Source: Acanthochlamys bracteata
Taxonomy: Eukaryota > Streptophyta > Magnoliopsida > Pandanales > Velloziaceae
Direction of reading: 5' to 3'
Length of the DNA stretch: 64,000 nucleotides
Assembly (NCBI GenBank): GCA_019914995.1
Contig: CM034144.1
Coordinates: 1,923,489 to 1,987,488 of the forward strand
Position numbers and translations under genes: made by a program. The notes under the pieces were generated by a model that had not been told where the DNA came from, ran no database searches, and saw only the letters and a list, made by a program, of their open reading frames with translations. Of the stretch, positions 1 through 12,542 are shown one piece after another (position 1 is the first letter of the stretch; every line of letters begins with the position of its first letter).

Positions 1-1152
1 CTGCCTCAACACTCCAAGTAAACGAATCCTTCTTAAACAGGTCAGTAAGAGGGGCAGCAATGTCACCATAGCCTTTGACATATCGCCGATAGTACCCTGT
101 GAGTCCCAGAAATCCTAGCAGAGCTGAGATGGAGGTTCGTGTAGGCCAGTCAAGCATTGCACGCACCTTGGCATCGTCCGCTGCTATGCCTTGTGCCGAG
201 ACCACATGGCCTAAGTACTCCAACTTTTGACAGCCAAATTCGCATTTGGACAAATTGGCGTAGAGGTTCTCCTTCTGCAATACAGAAAATACTTTGGCTA
301 GATGCTGAATATGATCATGCCAGTTGGAACTATATACTAAGATATCATCAAAGAATACCAAAACAAATTTGCGAAGGTAGGGATGAAACACCTCGTTCAT
401 CAACGATTGAAATATTGCCGGGGCGTTTGTCAACCCAAAGGATATTAACTAGGAACTCATAATGGCCATTTTGAGTTTAGAATGCAATTTTGTGCGTGTC
501 CTCCTCCTTGACTCGGATTTGATGATATCCAGACTTTAAGTCGAGCTTGGAAAAAAAAAAATTGCCCCATGGAGTTCATCCAACAACTCATTGAGTGCTC
601 GATAATCTACACAAAACGGGCATGATCCATCTTTTTTTTTACCAACAGAACTGGGGATGAGAATGTCGAATTGCTGGGTTGTATAATTCCTTGAGACAAC
701 ATTTGAGCAACAATCTTTTCGATTTCAGCTTTCTGCACATGAGGATACCTATAAGGTCTTACATTAGATGGAGTTGCTCCAGACAGCAAGGGGATTATGT
801 GATCGTGGAAGCGTTTAGGAGGCAATTCCAAGACTGGCCGAAAGACTACAGCATATTGGTCCAGTAGGCGCTGCAGCTCAAGAGGTAGTGCTTTTTGTTT
901 GTATGGTTTAACATTGTTTGTTGATGTCATAGCCATCAATCTTAATGAGCACAACCGCGTTTCTGGATGCAAGCTTATGAGCTGAGACACTCCTCCATCA
1001 CGCAATCCCCTCAAGACAAAGTCATGGTTTTGTAATGAAAACTTCATATATGACTTACGCCAGTCACAAATAACTTCGCCTAGGCTTTCTAGCCACTGGA
1101 TACCAAGTACAAGATCCATACCACCTAAAGGAAAAGGGTAGGCGTCTACCAC
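1..1152 (-). pseudogene. Gypsy reverse transcriptase (decayed, runs off window)
   Basis: The frame used by gag continues into RT. The stretch 1152-607 ends with the conserved lead-in to RT (motifs RPYRYPH, EIEKIV, IIQPSNSTFSSPVLLVKKK). Downstream the reading frame is broken by a poly-T/A run near 549 and by an in-frame TAA. The catalytic box reads FVLVFFDDILVYSS at about 341-355. The RT-RNase H connection follows (LEYLGHVVSAQGI, then GFLGLTGYYRRYVKGYG) down to position 1. In a working element this enzyme copies the RNA genome into DNA. Here it cannot be translated as one protein. Confidence 0.85.
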
Positions 1153-1260
1153 AATAGTTGCCCCTTGTACCTATAGAGGAATATTCTTGTAAAACACATC
1201 AATTGATTGTGGTCTTCCATCGGCTAACTCCATCTTAAGAGGTCGGACGATTGTTTGAGG

Positions 1261-2943
1261 CTACTTCAAATGCTTAGCAAGTCGTCCCGCAATAAAATTA
1301 TGGGTGCTTCCAGAATCTATCAAAATAAAAATTTCTTGGCGTTTGATTTTGCCGACCACACGAATAGTTTGTGGGCCAACCAGTCCTTGCATTGCACTCA
1401 ATGATAAAATTGCATCATCTTCTTCTCTTGAGTCATAAGGTGACTCAAACCAGTCCTCCTCATCATCCTCGGCCTCTAGTCCAGAAAGGGAGTAAAGCTT
1501 TGTGACACATTTATGACCCTTTTCAAACTTAGCATTGCAATAAAAACATAACCCTTTAATTCTCTTTGAATTAATTTCTGCAGGTGATAGTTTGGATCTA
1601 GAGGAAGTATGCTGCATGCTAGCAGGTGCACTCACTATATTTGTTCCTGAAAGCATACCTGAAGAAGTTGTAGCGGTTGGCTACCGCATGCGAAACGAAC
1701 GTGCTGGGCTCGTTTCGGAGTATTTGAGCTTTTCCTCGTATAGTTTGGCAAGCATGTATGCTTCCTGCAGGTCTTTAGGTTGTCTCGCCATAACATCCAT
1801 TGCAATTTGCTTGTATAGACCCCCACAAAACCTTCCAATCAAGTCTCCCTCGGACGCATCGGTTAGTCGCGTGCGCAGATCTTCGGACTCGGCCTGATAT
1901 TCGGCTACTGAACCCTTCTGTGTGAGCTTGTGTAGTGCAAAGCTGGGGTGTCCATACGCGGAGGGTCCGAATCTTCGCAATAGTGCCTCAGTGAGCTCTT
2001 CCCAGCAGTGATGAGGTCGGTCTCTTTCGTAGTTTTGATACCATCGATTGGCTTCCCCTTGCAGGTACATAGCTGCGATGGCTACTCGGTTCCACGGCTA
2101 TGTTTGGAAATATTTGAAGTACTTGTTTGTCGAGTAAATCCACTCTTGTGGACCCTTTCCGTCGAAGTTAGAAAAAGTATGCCTTTCTCTTGGTAGAGTT
2201 ACTGATTGTTCCATGCTCTCAGGTGATGCTTGGTAAGTATTCATGTAATTCTGATTGGGTGTGACCGTAGGTGTTCTGTAGTTTAAAGGAGTTTGGTATG
2301 CAATATTGGACTGATTTGAAGGTGGTTGATATGTAGGGTACGCATTGCTATTTTGGTTTTCTTGTCGGTAGTGGAGATTGGGATCTCTCTAGTTGTGGGC
2401 AATAATTTGGGTGTTGATTGGCCGGTGCATGGTAGGTATAGGGTTATGCAAGGCATTGGTTACTGAAGGAAGTATGTTGGCTATTGGGTTGGTTATGGTA
2501 GGGTTGGGTGGGTTTTGAACTGCTACGGTTTGAGGTAAAAAGGGCAGCGGGTTGGTTGTGGAAGTTGTGTGCATGGGAAGATTTGAGGAACTTCTCATCT
2601 GTGCAGTAGAGAGGGGTTGAGCATGGTTATTGAAGTTGATTGGGTTAGTTTCCCTCTAGTTTAGCATAGGTATCAATGTCTCTTGTGTTAGCCTAAGTTG
2701 TTGCATCATTTGTTTCATCTCTGCTCGTTGGGCGTTTGTCTCCAATCGTTCGGCATTCATGTTGGAGATCATCAAAGAAAATTGAGTAGCAAGACAATTG
2801 TATTGTTCTTGCCAATCAATTTCTCTTGATGATTTTTGGTTGTTTGAGGTGAGTTCGGTCTCCGTAAGAAACTCTCCGTTCCCATGTTATGTGGAGCCGT
2901 CGGTGATTGCGTTGAAGTAAGTGTAGTGATGGTTTGATTTTCC
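1261..2943 (-). pseudogene. Gypsy gag, zinc knuckle and protease (decayed)
   Basis: This is the N-terminal part of the gypsy polyprotein, which forms the virus-like particle and releases its parts. The probable start is the ATG at 2943, shortly after the primer-binding site. The gag core lies at 2070-1681, with a typical retrotransposon gag pattern (YLQGEANRWYQNYE near its start, later LAKLYEEKLK). The zinc knuckle CFYCNAKFEKGHKC is of the CX2C type and lies in 1656-1261. The aspartic protease has an active site IDSGSTHNFI. At least two in-frame stops break it: a TAG between the gag core and the knuckle, and another after LAKHLK at about 1260. An alternative upstream ATG at 2969 overlaps the primer-binding site and is unlikely. 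Confidence 0.85.
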
Positions 2944-2956
2944 ATAGAATCGCTTA

Positions 2957-2968
2957 GCTCTGGTACCA
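2957..2968 (-). other. Primer-binding site of the gypsy element
   Basis: On the minus strand this reads TGGTACCAGAGC, close to the TGGTATCAGAGC complementary to plant initiator methionine tRNA. It lies two bases inside the LTR end at 2971, the usual spacing. It fixes the orientation and the 5' boundary of the internal region. Confidence 0.8.
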
Positions 2969-2976
2969 AATGTTAA

Positions 2977-4990
2977 TGTTAGTTCTCCTGTAAGATTAAC
3001 TCAAGAGGGGAGGGGTGAATTGAGTTAATAAATAAAAATTTTCGTGAAGTTTAATAATCTTACAGACAGCAGGCTTACAGCCGGCTGAGTTAGTTATGTA
3101 ACCTGCAGACAGAAAGTGTTAGATATTTGCTGACTTAGGTAAAGAAGATAGTACTCAGAGTTTTTAAAGTGGTTCGGCAAAATCCCTTTGCCTACATCCA
3201 CGGACGTTCTATCACCAGAGCTAAAGCTTCACTAAATATTTAATAAGCTACATATACACCAAGAGCAAAGTGCTTCACCAAACACATTTACTATTATCGG
3301 GTTTCTTCATCAACACAACCCCTAATAGCCTACTGGACACACCTGTCCCTCTGGCTGATATACTAGCTCTATTATAAGGTTTAAGAACTTTCACCAAGCT
3401 CCACCTGAGCTTTTTTACCCGGTGCCCGCAGCACCTCCGTCACAAGTTTACAAAAAGGAAACTAAAAGATCAAGGTTACGCACAATATCAATGTCAAAGT
3501 AAACAAATGAACTTAAAATTTTCTGTTGATATGATCAAACTTGTTGCTACTGAAGATGATGCTCTGTAAGTGATTGGCAGCAAGAGGAGTTTCTTCACTT
3601 GAAAAATTGAGTCAATGTAGTGCAAGTTTGTTTTTGAATATTTTGCTCGTTATCTCCCATGTTTTACTCTGTTCTTCATCTTCTCTTCTTATAGAATTTT
3701 CTGTTCTTGCAGGTAGGTGGTTCTTCCCGTTAGAAAAATATTGTCGTTGGTGTGCAGTGGCAGATTTCCAAGATAGAGATGAAGATTGTGTTCAGCGGTC
3801 AATCAGCTGCCTCAAGATTTCTTTTGGCTAAATTGGTGCAACTCTTTCATCAGCATTAAATACACCGAAGAAAGCAATTAAAAAAAAACTCCCGCCTGCA
3901 GTTTTGAATTATTTCAGCTGAGTTGTATTTTTCAAATATTCTCTAGCTGAGTTGGCTTCTCTTGATTTGCTATTCTTTACTAGGTTGACTGCTTCAAGTG
4001 AGGTGGACTCCAATAGCGTGACTCTGCTTCGTTGCTTCCTATTGTGTTCAATGGATTTTCTTTGCTATCTATCAATCTCTATACTTGAACTTGTTCTTCA
4101 ATAATGTGGTTACTGGATATATCTTAGTTCTGTGATAGTAGATTTGTTGAATGATATCACCTTATAATTAAATTCGCGATTTCTTCTGAAGGAAAATCGA
4201 AATCTGCATGTTGAAGCATTTCTACATTATCAGCAAGACATGATTCTGATGATACTTTGCACTATGTTCTTTGTCTTCTCTTGCTGTGTTTTACATAATT
4301 ATTGATATGAACTTGTAGCTGATATGTTCCTCAATAAGTCTTCAAGATTTTGCTTCAAATGGCTGACGAATTCTTGATCGAATTACATCTGAAAAGTTGT
4401 TCCATTAATGTCTGATTTTGCTATCTGTTTACGGAATTTTCATCTATCATTCCACGATTTTTTCAAGTTTATATTGATCATCATTTGATGTGTTATTCGG
4501 TCAAACTTATAGTATGCATGTTGGCCTGTCTCTGATGAAAAGTTGAAGTTCAAATGGAATCGGCATCATGCTTGAAATTACTTCTGAAGAGTGAATGATT
4601 ATTACGATTTTTCGATTCTTCTGTCCCGTGACGAGCCGGTAGTAGCCGGCTATTGAGTCCTCTGTTTTCTGTTCATCTCTGTTGGCGATACTCTGTTTTT
4701 CTGCTCTTCTCTGTTCGAGATGCTCTGTTTGCGATTTTCTTTTTATCCATGTAGCAGCAATTAGGCAATTTGGTTTTTTTAGTTCTTTGAGGATCCTCTG
4801 CTTACTGTATAGTATAAAAGAAATCTTATACAATTAGTAGCTAAGAAGCTGGCTTATTGTTTGCTGAATGTGGGATAGACCTGTTTCATGAATTTCTGCA
4901 GAACTTGATTCCAATCATTAGTTTACCCTAATTCATAAACTATAATTCTTAATTATTGTTATCATCAAAATCAATCTTGGAGTTCCAACA
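2977..4990 (-). repeat. 3' LTR of the copia element
   Basis: This is 2014 bp long and aligns end to end with the copy at 10,527-12,537, with scattered substitutions and small indels. One clear difference is near 4,755-4,800, where the two copies differ over some tens of bases. The outer edge abuts the GTTAA duplication. Confidence 0.92.
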
Positions 4991-5004
4991 ATCTCCCCCT
5001 TTTT
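4991..5004 (-). other. Polypurine tract of the copia element
   Basis: The minus strand reads AAAAAGGGGGAGAT directly before the TGTTGG start of the 3' LTR. This is where plus-strand DNA synthesis is primed in this family. Confidence 0.85.
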
Positions 5005-8000
5005 GATGATGACAAAACAACTAAGAAGTATTGGTTTATGATTCTAATTAAGCACAATGTAATAACTCCCCCTCAATGAAATATTAATTTGAAATTGTAA
5101 ACATAATAAATCATCTGACCTGCGTATAATAATTGTTCTATTTCTCTCTCTTTTTGTCATCACGAAAAGGTTGGAAGGAGGGTATCCACTAAAGTTTTCA
5201 TTAAAGCTTAACAAATTTACCTTATGATTTTGCATTGAAGCTTACCACTAAAATGGTATTACCTGTACATGGCTGACGTATGATAATTCGGAGTCGCTTC
5301 TTAGTGTTTTATTCATACCAGCCTTTTCTCCTTTCATCGTTGATCCCTAACTCATAATAATGATTTTACTTGTATAAGGTAATGCATCTCTTTGTGTTGG
5401 TTCTTTTGGTTGCACTAATGGATGTTCTTCTACTAAATTGTGCAGATTATTTTCAGCAGCTTTTTCTTGCAAAAAATGACACTTTGTTAGTAGTAAAAAG
5501 AGCGATGCATGTCTGTCTTGTATTGCATCATATATCCTGCACAAAATTTGTTAGTTCATAAGGATAATATTTTTTTATAAATCATAATTCATATTGCCAT
5601 GATTATATGTTTTCTCCCCCTTAGTAAGTGCCCTTTGCTATAAAAATCATATTCTATTTCTTTTGTAGTTGAAGCACTTATCAACTTTTTTTCTTAATAT
5701 AGAAGCTTTTCCAGTAAAGTAGTTGATTTGAGTAGCATGCTTCACTTTCTTACTGGCTTTTCTCAACTATTTGCTTCTGCATTCATAAATAACTTTTCTG
5801 CGCCCAAAGGACATTAGCTTTCAAAATTTTCTCATAAGCAATTAATGTATGGCATTCAGCAACTGATATTGTAAACGCATAATTTTCGTTTAGCATATAT
5901 ACCGTAGATCTTGCAATAAAATTCACTAATTCAAAAAAATATATCTTTTATAAAACGTGATTTTCTTCTTTCACTTTGACTCGAAGGCTTTTCCCCTTGA
6001 TGTGTTTTCTTTTCTTAGTGATTTACCATTTGATAGACTGCATTCTCCTCATGAAAAATCATTCATTTGCATAGGTATTTTTATCAAAATCAATTTTCAA
6101 TATCATTTGTATAATCAGCAGATTTTCAGCATTGATTATTAATAAATAATTTTGATGAAATATGAATACTAAGTTAAAAGAAGCGAGTTACTCATACATT
6201 TGGATAGCTTACAATGTATTATCGTACTCGTTTTTTAACTTACTCGTGCAAAGTTTTGCTTGCCTTGTCTTTTAATAACTTATTTCTTTCTTATTCATAG
6301 AGTATTCTGAATAATTTTGACAGCATGGTGAATATCTCTCCTTTTGCTATGTACTCTTTCTTCCCTTTGCTAATTACATTTAATTTTATTCTCTTTAGCT
6401 TATGAAGACATCCTGCAAAATAGTTTTAAAGACTCTTTCCTGCGGGGAGATGTAGAGCTTCACAGAATTCAGAAGATTTTAGCATTATCTTTAGATGACA
6501 TTATCAATATAGAAATTGAATTAAAATATCGAATAACACATCCAAACCGGAAATGATATCATAAGATTTAGCTTCACATGTTGAGTTATATGGCAAATAA
6601 AACATAATGCGTCAATGAATCAAAATCTCAATAAGAATTGTTAACAATTCTTATCATTGTAGATAATACTTTAAAAAAATCAACATTTTGTTCAACAATT
6701 GAAAGCTCCATTAAGGTGTATTATAAATCCACAAAACATTTAGAAATTTGAAAATACAAGCAAAATATTTCAATATGATTAGTCACTGAGCTTTCAGTGG
6801 AGCAGAGTGGAATTCATGGAGTTTGATTCGAAATAGTTTAGCTTAGATATTGATTGAGAGATGTAGATGAATCACTGTTAAGTCTCATCTCATTTGAAAA
6901 TTTTTCTTTTAGCATAATAGTTCGGTTTGCATAAGCCAAAAAGATATACATCACTCAAGCAATTTCATATAAAAAAAATCATTCAATTTCAGCTTTACCA
7001 AGATGAAAAGTTTGGCTTTAAACAAGTTTGCTTAGGAACGGTCAAGAGTTTGATTATGTCAATAGAGAACGGTTGGTGAATCTCATTTGAGGCTCCAATA
7101 TGACCAATCACTTGAAAATATTTTTGCAAAAACATGTTGCAACGTTTTAAAAAAAATCATTCACTATTCAAAAACAGTTATGCATCAAAGATAAAGAGCC
7201 ATGAGATCTTAACAAATATCAAAATTAATATAAAGAAGATATACTTACCTCTTGATTGAAATATGATTTTTATCTCTTTATATGATTTACCTGTCGATGG
7301 CTTCTTGTGAAGATCACTGTACTCATGCTTGAATATAAATAATGTAATTTAGAGAGTCTCCTTGCATTTTGAAAATTTCAACAGAAAGTTGTTCGTCCTC
7401 TGTTTAGATTGTAGCTGGCTATTTTTTTACTATAGTGAACATTTCTTTACTGTCCTTGACTGAATCTGCAAAATAACTGAATCCTTTCTCGGCCTACTAT
7501 TAGTCTCATCAAGTATAGCATGAATGAATTCCTCAACAGTCAAAGTTCTTAAAAAATATAACCTCTAAGTAATGTGAATAATCAAATAAGTTATCTATAT
7601 CATATTACATTAAACTTACTCTTTTGGCAAAGATTTGAAAATACTTTCAGTGCATCATTTTTGTTAGTAAGAAGAAAAAATGAATAAAATTATAGCAATC
7701 ATTGATCATTACAAGGCGAAAGTGTTTATTTTTCAATCTTGCAACTCTATATGGATCAAGTAGGTTCATGTGCACTTGTTGGAATGACTAACATTGATTT
7801 GAATAAACAACTTAGTAATTTAACTCTCATGAAGGCATCTGTAAAGATTTTCAGGTTTGATCTTCACTTCGCATTGATCTTTGATTAAGTTCAGTTTTAA
7901 AGAGTAGAGAAAATTTTTGCAATGTAGTATCCAAATCTCTACACCACATCTATCCATTTTTCTGCTGACTTTCAACTAAACAGAAAATCATCAACATAAT

Positions 8001-8701
8001 ATGTATGTGTTACCTTTCCTCTTGCAGTGAAGTGCTTCTGTTCAGATGCAATCTCATTAATAATCTTTTCACCATTTTGAAGCAATAGACCAATCATGAA
8101 AAGTTATAATATTTCAATAGTTTATACATCCTTGAACAGCAGTTTTGTCACGTGTTTTACTTTCTTTTGTTCATATTTCTCCTGCAATAGTTAGTAGCAT
8201 ATATACTGTCCAAAAATTCTAAAAACTTCATATAGACTCACATTAATATTCATTAAAATAGAATTTTATAAAAGCAATGATTCTTACCATTTCAATAGCA
8301 CGGATGCTTTGTAATTAGTTTCATAGTGATTGAACTCATTTTATCAAATTGTATTTACATCAAGTGTTCAGAATTCTTTGGTTTAAAAACATCTTAATAA
8401 ATCAATGTTTATGAAACATCATTCAATAAATTTATTCATGATATATTCGTTTGCCACAATTTAATTATTTTACGTTGAAAAGGTTAAACCTAATTTTCAG
8501 AAAAATGCAAGCATATTTTTCAAACAATTGTGAGATACAAGATATCATTCAAACAAAATGATAAGTGACAAAACTTCAACAAAAATTTCAACATGAATTG
8601 CAACAATGAGTTTCATTTGAATTGAAATGCTACAAATCATCAAAATCATTAAAAGATTGGATTATTTACCTTTACGTTGTAGCATTTTTTGCAATAACAA
8701 T
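5005..8701 (-). pseudogene. Decayed pol region of the copia element
   Basis: There is no reading frame of useful length. A YYVDDFL box, the form of the RT catalytic site used by copia elements, reads on the minus strand at about 7,983-8,003. Other pol blocks are too damaged for me to place. The sequence is AT-rich with many stops on every frame. Short plus-strand frames here (5370, 5957) are chance. Confidence 0.6.
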
Positions 8702-9844
8702 TTATCTTTTTAACACCCAAATTTTTTTGGGTTCTAAAGTGTTGGCAATCTTGAGAGTTTTCTTTGGCACCCATATCTTTTCATTCATATCTTGATTTTT
8801 CTTGAATTTGCAATAACGAGTCACATATTCATCATTGCTAGCAACATAAGAGGTAGAAGGATTACCTTGCAAAGTAATAGATTGTTTAGTAGTAATGCAT
8901 CTAGCACTTGATCTAAAGGGATTTTCACTTACCTCTTTCAGAAGACGGTTGCTCTTGGAAATCCACATTAACTTTACTTTATTTTCATTACTTTTAAACC
9001 AACAAGTGCTTACTTTGTGACCCTTTCTACCACAATAGAAACACTTAATAAAAGGAGTAGAAGAATGTACCTTGTCAGTTTTGTACTTACTGGAGAATCC
9101 AACACTTGTAGTTTTTAAGTTTTGCTTGCCATTTATTTGGTTCATAGTAAGATTCTCAGTAGTTGGCATGAACTCAATATCTTTCTTTCTGAATGCACCT
9201 TTCTGTGAGCCAAGCATAGCATCCAACCTGTTTTTACCTTTAACAAATTTTGCTAGAGAAACTTGAAGGTCATCGTTCCTGGCAGTCAACTCTTTTACCT
9301 CATTTTTCAATAGTAAGCATTCAGTAGCATATGATTTGTTTGTTACTTTGATTTGGACAAATTCTTCTTTCAGATTATCACATTCCGTATGTAATTTGGC
9401 ATTATTTACTTCTAACTTTCTGATTTTTTCATTTAGATTCACACAAGTGGAAGAGTTATCAATGTTAGAACTACTTAGGTACTTACCAGTAGTATAGTCA
9501 TTTAACTTGGTACAAAGTTTCTTATTTGTCTCAATGAGCTTCATGTTTTCAGCAAGTAACGCATGTATTTCTGCACTTATTTGGTTAGTAGATAAAGCAT
9601 CTTTTTTGGCATTATTTTTACCATCAAGAGCATCATTAAAAGTAAGTACTTGCTTAGTAAACAAATCGTTCTTTTCTTTGTATTCACCCATACAGTTTTT
9701 CATACTTTTGTTCATGCGTTTTACATGTATGTATTTAGCATATAATTGATCAAAAATTTTTTGCAAATCTTCATTTAAGTCATAAAATTCAGATGAGCTT
9801 ACATCGCTAGATTGTTCATTATTGGCCATTAGACATAGTTCCAT
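8702..9844 (-). pseudogene. Copia gag, coiled-coil and CCHC zinc-knuckle segment (380 codons open)
   Basis: A long open frame starts MELCLMANNEQSS. The first 210 or so residues are heptad-rich (repeated L, K, E, N spacing) and likely form coiled coil. A CCHC zinc knuckle, CFYCGRKGHKVSTC, lies near residues 269-282, followed by the W-rich tail typical of copia gag (IWVPKK, KKIWVLKR). It lies just downstream of the UBN2-like part and belongs to the same gag, separated by a stop or frameshift between 9926 and 9844. It is the longest open frame in the element, so it could look like a host gene; its position between primer-binding site and pol shows otherwise. Confidence 0.85.
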
Positions 9845-9925
9845 ATCCTTTTGATGAGTGGTTTCAGTTTTACTCTTTCTGGATGAGGAAGAATTTTTGT
9901 TACTGCATATGGGCTTTACCTTCTT

Positions 9926-10468
9926 CTAAGGCCGGTTCTTACTTCTTCTCCTTTGGTTCTTTCTCAAGATGTGCCTGTATTTTCTTGTTACCAAAATAAT
10001 ATTATCATCTTTTTTAGAAGAAGGAATACTTATCTTATTTTGATGTTCGTGGATGGCTGTCAAGCGAAGGTTATCTTCTTTTTGATGATTTGGTATTTCT
10101 TTACTTTCATTTAATGACATTTTATCTTCATTGCATTGGCTAGTCTTAACTTTGTCTTCATATATTCTTTCTAACTTGAGCCAAACTTCTTTTGCTGTGG
10201 AATGAAAATATATATGATTAAATTGTTCCAAATTTAAGACATGATACAACAATTCCAACGCATAAGAATTTAAAGAAAAAAAGTTATTATTCTCTGGAAT
10301 TTGCATTGTAGTTTTATCTCCATCTTTGACGATCTTCTATAAAAAATAATTTTGTGCCTTTAATAACACAGTCATCTTCCTCTTCTAATGTCTATAATTG
10401 TTCCCCACAAATATTGGAGGACAGTCAAGCGATCTTCCTTCCTTTTCAATGAAATTTGATCTTGCCAT
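9926..10468 (-). pseudogene. Copia gag, N-terminal segment (UBN2-like), two premature stops
   Basis: The frame opens with ATG at 10,468 (MARSNFIEKEGRS) and shows the conserved PPIFVGNNYRH motif that begins copia gag. Two codons where tryptophan is normal (the W after NYRH, and the W before KIV) are TAG stops. The open part resumes at 10,306 with ALELLYHVLNLEQFNHI and EVWLKLERIYEDK, the expected gag helix region, and ends at 9926. Gag would build the particle that holds the element's RNA. Both stops fit a G-to-A change of TGG, as expected from decay of methylated cytosine on the other strand. Confidence 0.8.
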
Positions 10469-10512
10469 AGGATCTTTTCCTCAAAGTTATTAAACCTTCA
10501 AGTTGGAGGCCT

Positions 10513-10524
10513 GCTTTGATACCA
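10513..10524 (-). other. Primer-binding site of the copia element
   Basis: The minus strand reads TGGTATCAAAGC, one base from the initiator-methionine-tRNA complement TGGTATCAGAGC. It lies two bases inside the 5' LTR. Confidence 0.8.
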
Positions 10525-10526
10525 AT

Positions 10527-12537
10527 TGTTATTTCTCCTATAAGATTAACTGAAGAGGTGAGGGGTGAATTGAGTTAATAAATAAAAATTTTTGTGAAGT
10601 TTAACAATCTTACAGACAGCAGGCTTACAGCCAGCTGAGTTAGTTATGTAACCTGCAGACAGAAAGTGTTAGATATTTGCTAACTTAGGTAAAGAAGATA
10701 GTACTCAGAGTATTTAACGTGGTTCGGCAAAACCTCTTTGCCTACATCCACGTACGCTCTATCACCAGAGCCAAAGTTTCACTAAACCTTTAGTAAGCTA
10801 CATATACACCAAGAGCAAAGTGCTTCACTAAACACACTTACTCTTACCGGGTTTCTTCACCAAGACAACCCCTAACAGCTTACTGGACACACCTGTCCCT
10901 CTGGCTGATATACTAACTCTATTATAAGGTCTAAGAACTTTCACCAAGCTCCACCTGAGCTTCTTTATCCGGTGCCCGCAGCACCTCCGTCACAAGTTTA
11001 CAAAAGGAAACTAAAAGATCAAGGTTAGGCACAACATCAATGTCAAAGTAAATAAATGAACTTAAGATTTTCTGTTGATATGATCAAACTTGTTGCTGCT
11101 GAAGATGATGCTCTGTAAGTGATTGGCAGCAAAAGGAGTTTCTTCACTTGAAAAATTGAGTCAATGTAATGCAAGTTTGTTTTTGAATATTTTGCTCGTT
11201 ATCTCCCTGTTTTACTCTGTTCTTCATCTTCTCTTCTTATAGAATTTTCTATTCTTGTAGGTAGGTGGTTCTTCCCATTAGAAAAATATTGTCGTTGGTA
11301 CGCAGTGGCAGATTTCCAAGATAGAGATGAATATTGTGTTCAGCGGTCAATCAGCTACCTCAAGATTTCTTTTGGCTAAATTCGTGCAACTCTTTCATCA
11401 GCATTAAATACACCGAAGAAAGCAATTCAAAAAAAACTCCCGCCTGCAGTTTTGAATTGTTTCAGCTGAGTTGTATTTTTCAAATATTCTCTAGCTGAGT
11501 TGGCTTCTCTTGATTTGCTATTCTTTGCTAGGTTGACTGCTTCAAGTGAGGTGGACTCCAATAGCGTGACTCTGTTTCGTTGCTTCCTATTGTATTCAAT
11601 GGGTTTTCTTTGCTATCTATCAATCTCTATACTTGAACTTGTTCTTCAATAATGTGGTTACTCGATATATCTCAGTTCTGTGATAGTAGATTTGTTGAAT
11701 GATATCATCTTGTAATTAAATTCGCGATTTCTTCTGGAGGAAAATCGAAATCTGCATGTTGAAGCATTTCTGCATTATCAGCAAGACATGATTCTGATGA
11801 TACTTTGCACTATGTTCTTTGTCTTCTCTTGTTGTGTTTTACATAATTATTGATATGAACTTGTAGCTGATATGTTCCTCAATAAGTCTTCAAGATTTTG
11901 CTTCAAATGGATGACGAATTCTTGATCGAATTACATCTGAAAAGTTGTTCTATTAATGTCTGATTCTGCTATCTGTTTACGGAATTTTCATCTATCATTC
12001 CACGATTTTTTCAAGTTTATATTGATCATCATTTGATGTGTTATTCGGTCAAACTTATAGTATGCATGTTGGCCTGTCTCTGATGAAAAGTTGAAGTTCA
12101 AATGGAATCGGCATCATGCTTGAAATTACTTCTGAAGAGTGAATGATTATCACGATTTTCTGATTCTTCTCTATCCAGCGAGCAGCAGCGAAGTAGCCGG
12201 CTATTGAGTCCTCTGTTTTCTGTTCATCTCTGTTGGCGATACTCTGTTTTTCTGCTCTTCTCTGTTCGAGATGCTCTGTTTGCGATTTTCTTTTTATCCA
12301 TATAGCAGCAATTAGACAGCTGGCTGTTTGGTTGCTGAGGGATCCTCTGTTCTGTATAGTATAAAAGAAATCTTATACAATCAGTAGCTAAGAAGCTGGC
12401 TTATTGTTTGTTGAGTGTGGGATAGACCTGTTTCATGAATTTCTGTAGAACTTGATTCCAATCATTAGTTCACCCTAATTCATAAACTATAATTCTTAAT
12501 TATTGTTATCATCAAAATCAATTTTGGAGTTCCAACA
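10527..12537 (-). repeat. 5' LTR of the copia element
   Basis: This is 2011 bp, partner of 2977-4990. It starts on the minus strand with TGTTGGAACTCC and ends AACA, two bases before the primer-binding site. The high similarity between the LTRs implies a fairly recent insertion compared with the Athila-like element further along. Confidence 0.92.
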
Positions 12538-12542
12538 GTTAA

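Larger units (their letters stand above)
1..2970 (-). mobile_element. Ty3/gypsy retrotransposon, internal region (5' part), interrupted near its 5' LTR
   Basis: The minus strand reads from a primer-binding site (2957-2968) through gag, a zinc knuckle, aspartic protease and reverse transcriptase, and leaves the window at position 1. Gag, protease and the start of RT lie in one frame from about 2943 to 607, interrupted by several stop codons, so the element is decayed. The 3' half (end of RT, RNase H, integrase, 3' LTR) lies outside the window. Its 5' LTR is split: six bases remain at 2971-2976 and the rest begins after the copia insertion at 12,543. Single-frame gag-pol and the FFDD form of the RT catalytic box suit a Ty3/gypsy element; I do not assign a lineage. 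Confidence 0.9.
2977..12537 (-). mobile_element. Complete Ty1/copia-type LTR retrotransposon, 9.56 kb, SIRE-like
   Basis: Two direct repeats of about 2.0 kb (2977-4990 and 10,527-12,537) begin TGTT and end AACA and flank an internal region. On the minus strand the order is 5' LTR, primer-binding site, gag, decayed pol, polypurine tract, 3' LTR. The insertion is bounded by an exact five-base duplication, GTTAA, at 2972-2976 and 12,538-12,542. Long LTRs, a UBN2-type gag, a long coiled-coil second gag segment with a CCHC knuckle and an AAAAAGGGGGAG polypurine tract suggest a SIRE/Maximus-like copia element; that lineage is my inference. Only gag is readable at length, so the element cannot move on its own. 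Confidence 0.92.

Noticed and set aside
157..462. Plus-strand open frame across the gypsy RT
   Set aside because: It is the antisense of the RT catalytic region, which is clearly coded on the minus strand.
8702..9844. 380-codon coiled-coil and zinc-knuckle frame taken as a host gene
   Set aside because: It lies between the copia primer-binding site and decayed pol, on the element's strand, and has a copia gag knuckle.
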